A DNA stretch of 64,000 nt from Diogma glabrata (Eukaryota; Arthropoda; Insecta; Diptera; Cylindrotomidae): contig OY856188.1 of the NCBI GenBank assembly GCA_963693315.1, positions 220,614,263-220,678,262 on the forward strand, in the 5' to 3' direction. The translations under genes were made by a program, and so were the position numbers. The notes under the pieces were generated by a model. The model had not been told where the DNA came from and ran no database searches. It worked only from the letters and a program-made list of their open reading frames with translations. Below, one piece after another: positions 59,457-64,000 of the stretch (position 1 is the stretch's first letter; each line of letters opens with the position of its first letter).

Positions 59457-60175
59457 ACTCTTTTAGATCGTGGCATAAAGTCAGTACTGCTGGAATATGA
59501 TCATCATATTTTGTTGTAATATTATAAAAAAAACATTTGGATGAACATCCACGGATTATAAGCAGCTTTGGGGTATTCCAGATCGAAAATGTGGAAGATT
59601 TTGAAGCATATATCGAGAGCCTCTAAAAAACTTCCAAACTTAAATTTATGATTGTCCAAAATTACGAAAAATTGGTGGAAGTCTAAATCATCTCCAATGA
59701 CACCTAGTAGTGGTTGCACTTTTTGCTTTTTCAATTTGCTGTCTTTACGTATCAAGTCCAATTTTTTTGTTAAATCAGAACTATCTTCTGCCTTAATTAT
59801 AAAATTAGTCTGCGAATCAGAAATAGTAAGCTTTTTGTAGATCACTTTTTGATTCACTTTTTGAAGGGCTGGAGGCATAATAACTGGTAGGAGATATATC
59901 ATTTGTAAATTGTATGTATCTAAATTTCAAAAGCAAATATTAAGTGAGTGGTTAATATTATGATAAATTAAAACAAATAAAAATTAAGGTTACAAAATAT
60001 GTTACCTATTGTTAGTTCCAGTTTTGACTTTTGGACTCTTTCAAATAAGGCTTTATTTCTAGGCTCTTTTAAATTTAGTTTGAAATGTTTTTCAACTTTA
60101 AGGAACTACTCCCACTTCTCATATATACTACAATGTGCCGGATATCTCTTTAAGAAATCGTAGGTTATCTGCAAT
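59457..60175 (-). pseudogene. unidentified insect multicopy gene fragment
   Basis: Minus strand. The upstream piece (about 60005-60165) reads ITYDFLKRYPAHCSIYEKW, stop, FLKVEKHFKLNLKEPRNKAL then FERVQKSKLELTI. A GT..AG intron of about 90 bp is possible (59915-60003). The downstream piece (59522-59915) reads TYNLQMIYLLPVIMPPALQK, QPLLGVIGDDLDFHQFFVIL, then LDICFKIFHIFDLEYP. A frameshift near 59525 would continue FFYNITTKYDDHIPAVLTLC. The pattern resembles uncharacterised multicopy proteins of insects that I associate with mobile elements, from memory only. One stop and one shift make it a probable pseudogene, and the assembly gap lies just upstream. Confidence 0.45.
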
Positions 60176-60265
60176 AAAAAATATCCACAATTGGTTTCAT
60201 CAGAAAAATCTCAAATCAATTGTGATTCTTGAAAATGTTGTAATTTACCAGTTCTGGAGCTTGAA

Positions 60266-60465
60266 NNNNNNNNNNNNNNNNNNNNNNNNNNNNNNNNNNN
60301 NNNNNNNNNNNNNNNNNNNNNNNNNNNNNNNNNNNNNNNNNNNNNNNNNNNNNNNNNNNNNNNNNNNNNNNNNNNNNNNNNNNNNNNNNNNNNNNNNNNN
60401 NNNNNNNNNNNNNNNNNNNNNNNNNNNNNNNNNNNNNNNNNNNNNNNNNNNNNNNNNNNNNNNNN
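60266..60465. other. assembly gap (200 N)
   Basis: Exactly 200 N. The length is probably a placeholder, so distances across it are unknown. Confidence 0.98.
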
Positions 60466-61151
<686 letters not shown>

Positions 61152-61211
61152 TTTAGTATTCACTTTTTTTGAGAGACAAAATTCTGACAAATAATTAATA
61201 TTTTATAAATA

Positions 61212-63856
61212 CAGTGGAAATCGGATAACACGAAATCGAAGGGAACAACAAATTATTTCGTGTTATCAGAATTTCGTCTTAAGCGATAAGTTCAGCTTAC
61301 ATACATTCATTAAGTTAATAAAAAGAAGTAATTATGAACAAATTTATAGTGCATATTTATTTTCATACTTTTAAATTCACGTTACAACAAACATATTCAA
61401 AAATCACATTGTGTATTTCAATTAAATAAAATCATTAATTCATTTTATGTAAAGAAAAATAAAATTCATAGAGGTAATGTTAAAAATTGCACATAGGTAC
61501 CCACTTTTGAAAATAAATTATCAAAAAAATCTACTGATGGTTTAAATCAACTCGGTGCTGTTTCAAAAAAATCGGTGATTTTCGTTTGTACCGTTTTATT
61601 AATAATGTTTTCCTCCAAAAAGTTTTCTAAATCACCAAGAATGTTGTACACTTTTTCTCCATTTGGTTGGGCTTCGGCAAATCGACGAAAATCCACTATG
61701 CACTTACGAACGGTTTCAACTGAAGGTACCTGGACTGGGGCATCATCTTCATCCTCTTGATCACTATCTTCATTTTTTTCTACATTTGTAGATTTTACCA
61801 AGTCACAAATTTCGCGATCACTTAGAAGCGGCGTGGTATCAATATTATTATCCACACTCAGGTAATCTTCGACCATGATATTTTGAGGTAAATTTGTAAG
61901 CACAGAAATACGATCAAAAATATTATGCACGTCATCGTTTACATTAGTGTCACAAATTATCTGCGGCTGATCGTCGTCGGAAGGTGTTTTTATTGTAAAC
62001 CCAGAATGGCGAAAGCAATTTTCTATAGTTACAGGTGTAACAAGTTTCCATGCGAGACGTAACATGTACAAAGCATCTAAAACTGTTACCTGTTTCATAT
62101 CTTCCTTAAGCTCAATACTTGCTAGATATTTTTGGAGAAGTTTTTTTTTGTAAAACACTTTTAAATTCTTAATGATTCCTTGATCACAAGGCTGTAATAC
62201 ACTGGTAGTATTTGGAGGCAGAAAAATTAATTTGATGCTTTCTAGCTGGATGTTTGGATGTGCTGGACAATTGTCTACAATTAAAACTACCTTTATCTTT
62301 TCCTTCAAAAATGTTTTATCTAAAGATTTCAACCAACCTGAAAATAAGTCAGTTGTCATCCAGGCTTTTTTATTTGCCGTGTATTGAAGTGGTAGATTTT
62401 TGACGTTTTTAAAACATCTAGGATTTTTAGACTTTCCGATAACAAAAGGTGGAAGTTTTTCCGTTCCGTCGGCATTACAACCAACAAGCACTGTCAGACG
62501 TTCCTTTGATTTTTTACCACCAGAACAAGTTTCTCCCTTAAATGTTAAAGTTTTGTCCGGCATACACCGAAAAAATAAACCGAATTCATCCGCATTAAAA
62601 ATATTTTTTTTGTCGTAATCCTTCAGAATTTTAGGTAAAGTTGAAGATATCCAATCGGATGTCATATCCGCTGATACTTGTGTCGCCTCTCCACTAATAC
62701 ATTTAAACACAATTCCGTGTCTCGTTTTGAAACGCTCTAGCCATCCAGGATTAGATTTAAAGACAATTCCCATTTCTATGGCTATTTTATCAGCCTTTTC
62801 CATTAATAGAGGTCCAGAAATAGGAGCATTTTGAGATCGGGCTTGCTTAAACCAAAGTAGCAATCCAGAATCTAAATCTTCATGTTTTGGTAAGCGCAAA
62901 CGTTTCCGACTTCCTTTGAAATCACCCGTTTCATACGTAGATTGAATTTTTAATCGATTTTTTATAATGGTTGATAAAGTAGAATTTGGAATCCCAAATT
63001 CTTTACAAATTTCTGTTTTTGATTGACCGCCGCGATCCACATTTTCCAGAATTTCAATTTTTTTTTTAACCGTTAAAGCGTTTTGTTTTTTACTTCCACT
63101 AGCCATGCTAATGTTTATCATTAACTGAAGAAGCAAAAATATTAACAACAATAACTACAATAAAAAGAATTTTATATCTCACTCACCAAAACTAAAATAA
63201 CACACCTCAAATGACTCCAATAAATTCTATTTTAAGATTTCAAACGGAAAAAATTTTACGATTAACGACAACTATTACTCATTACTAGAAAACAATACAA
63301 ACTAAAACACTTTCTCTCTAACAAAACAAAATTTAATTTGAATGAATTTAATTTCGGGGAATTCCTTAAAACTGAACGATATGTCTACATACAGTAGTAA
63401 ACATAGAAAAAAGATTCAGTTTAGGTTTTTAAAATCGTGTTTTACAAAAACAACAACTGCACGAGAATTATACGCATAAGGATACAAAAAACTAATCCAA
63501 AACGAAAACAAATGTCTGTACATAGTCTATACATTATATTTTTGTTGATTTTGACTAATCCCAAAAAATATATGTAGATTTATATGTACATTATATGTAT
63601 ATACATATCACATAAGTATGTGTTACGAAAACACAGGTGTTCAATAATAAATTTCGTGTTAAGCGAATATTTCTATTCGAAGTTTATATAAAGGGTCTAA
63701 AAAATTTATTCGCGTTAAAAGAAAATTCGTGTTAATGCCTTCGTCTTAAGCGAACAGTTTCATACTAAAATAATATGAAAAAACTGGGGACTAAAAAAAA
63801 GTTCTTGTTATCCGATATTTCGTATTATCCGTTTTCGTGTTAAGTGAATTCCACTG
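61212..63856 (-). mobile_element. Tigger/pogo DNA transposon, intact
   Basis: Ends CAGTGGAAATCGGATAAC and, inverted, CAGTGGAATTCACTTAAC, flanked by TA on both sides (61210-61211, 63857-63858). GTTATC/CGTGTTA words repeat in both subterminal regions (61215-61300, 63640-63850). One intact transposase gene on the minus strand. All parts needed for activity appear to be present. Confidence 0.92.
61547..63106 (-). CDS. Tigger/pogo transposase with PIP box
   Basis: 519 residues from the Met of MASGSKKQNALTVKKKIEIL. An upstream in-frame Met (63151) would add 15 hydrophobic residues and is unlikely. Residues 5-60 form the CENP-B/psq helix-turn-helix (EICKEFGIPNSTLSTIIKNR). A second DNA-binding domain (HTH_Tnp_Tc5) runs to about 140 (GWLERFKTRHGI). 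The DDE domain has D173 (NADEFGLFF), D278 (LIVDNCPAHP) and D308 (LQPCDQGIIKNLK), a DD29D spacing typical of Tigger. The acidic tail (NEDSDQEDEDDAP) is followed by QTKITDFF at 507-514, a full PCNA-interacting motif. No break in the frame. It cuts and pastes the element by TIR binding in the nucleus. Confidence 0.94.
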   Translation of the reverse strand: MASGSKKQNALTVKKKIEILENVDRGGQSKTEICKEFGIPNSTLSTIIKNRLKIQSTYETGDFKGSRKRLRLPKHEDLDSGLLLWFKQARSQNAPISGPLLMEKADKIAIEMGIVFKSNPGWLERFKTRHGIVFKCISGEATQVSADMTSDWISSTLPKILKDYDKKNIFNADEFGLFFRCMPDKTLTFKGETCSGGKKSKERLTVLVGCNADGTEKLPPFVIGKSKNPRCFKNVKNLPLQYTANKKAWMTTDLFSGWLKSLDKTFLKEKIKVVLIVDNCPAHPNIQLESIKLIFLPPNTTSVLQPCDQGIIKNLKVFYKKKLLQKYLASIELKEDMKQVTVLDALYMLRLAWKLVTPVTIENCFRHSGFTIKTPSDDDQPQIICDTNVNDDVHNIFDRISVLTNLPQNIMVEDYLSVDNNIDTTPLLSDREICDLVKSTNVEKNEDSDQEDEDDAPVQVPSVETVRKCIVDFRRFAEAQPNGEKVYNILGDLENFLEENIINKTVQTKITDFFETAPS

Positions 63857-63858
63857 TA

Positions 63859-64000
63859 ATTAATAATTTCATTTATGAAAAATTGGTTAAACTTAAATAA
63901 ATAAAAATAAGAAAACATAATTTTACTTATATGGAACGTGAGTCATAGTAAATGACCTATACTTTTTAAAATTATAATTGTTAGAAAAGTTTGTCAATTC
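63859..64000. other. no gene seen
   Basis: AT-rich flank to the right of the Tigger target duplication. Confidence 0.4.

Overview
The window looks like a piece of an AT-rich insect nuclear genome. A dipteran is plausible, but the sequence does not settle the order. The evidence is one secreted acid-lipase-type gene with 52-61 bp introns, a dense mix of insect-type transposable elements, long (TA)n tracts and a 200-base run of N that marks an assembly gap.

Only one host gene is well supported: a neutral/acid lipase on the + strand (34799-41221, five exons, 484 codons). Its third intron is 4.8 kb because a LINE and a 409 bp fold-back element sit in it, along with some unexplained coding-like pieces. 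Everything else I can name is mobile or repetitive.

Layout, left to right. (1) 1-5393: a Ty3/gypsy element of the CsRn1 type on the - strand. It has nearly identical LTRs, a CHCC zinc-knuckle Gag, Pol in the -1 frame and one nonsense codon between RT and RNase H. (2) 5394-6387: a broken mariner. (3) 6590-10704: the 5' part of a tyrosine-recombinase (Crypton-like) element, split by a decayed hAT that itself carries a Helentron/HINE-like repeat with 330 bp tandem units. (4) 11290-13370: two AT-rich tandem arrays. (5) 13758-16038: a better copy of the tyrosine-recombinase element on the - strand. (6) 16197-20302: three TIR elements (MITEs). (7) 20305-23330: low-repeat sequence, possibly the 5' part of an unidentified gene. 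(8) 23858-29320: a 130 bp tandem array holding a 5'-truncated LINE and a TIR/8-bp-TSD hAT shell, inside which a Penelope-like element lies between two (TA)n tracts. (9) 30330-32660: a LINE remnant split by a hAT. (10) 33133-33989: a TIR element, followed by the lipase gene. (11) 41425-45186: small fold-back elements and a third hAT with a perfect TSD. (12) 45514-50770: an intact-looking Mdg3-like gypsy element with identical 302 bp LTRs and a single UAG between gag and pol. (13) 50970-58479: MITEs, a second Helentron-like copy, fold-backs and a LINE remnant. (14) 59457-60175: pieces of an unidentified gene, then the gap and a 433 bp (TA)n tract. (15) 61212-63856: an intact Tigger/pogo element whose transposase ends in a PCNA-binding (PIP-box) motif.

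The elements are nested up to three deep, which gives a relative order of insertion. The Mdg3-like and Tigger elements look youngest; the LINE remnants and the first hAT look oldest.
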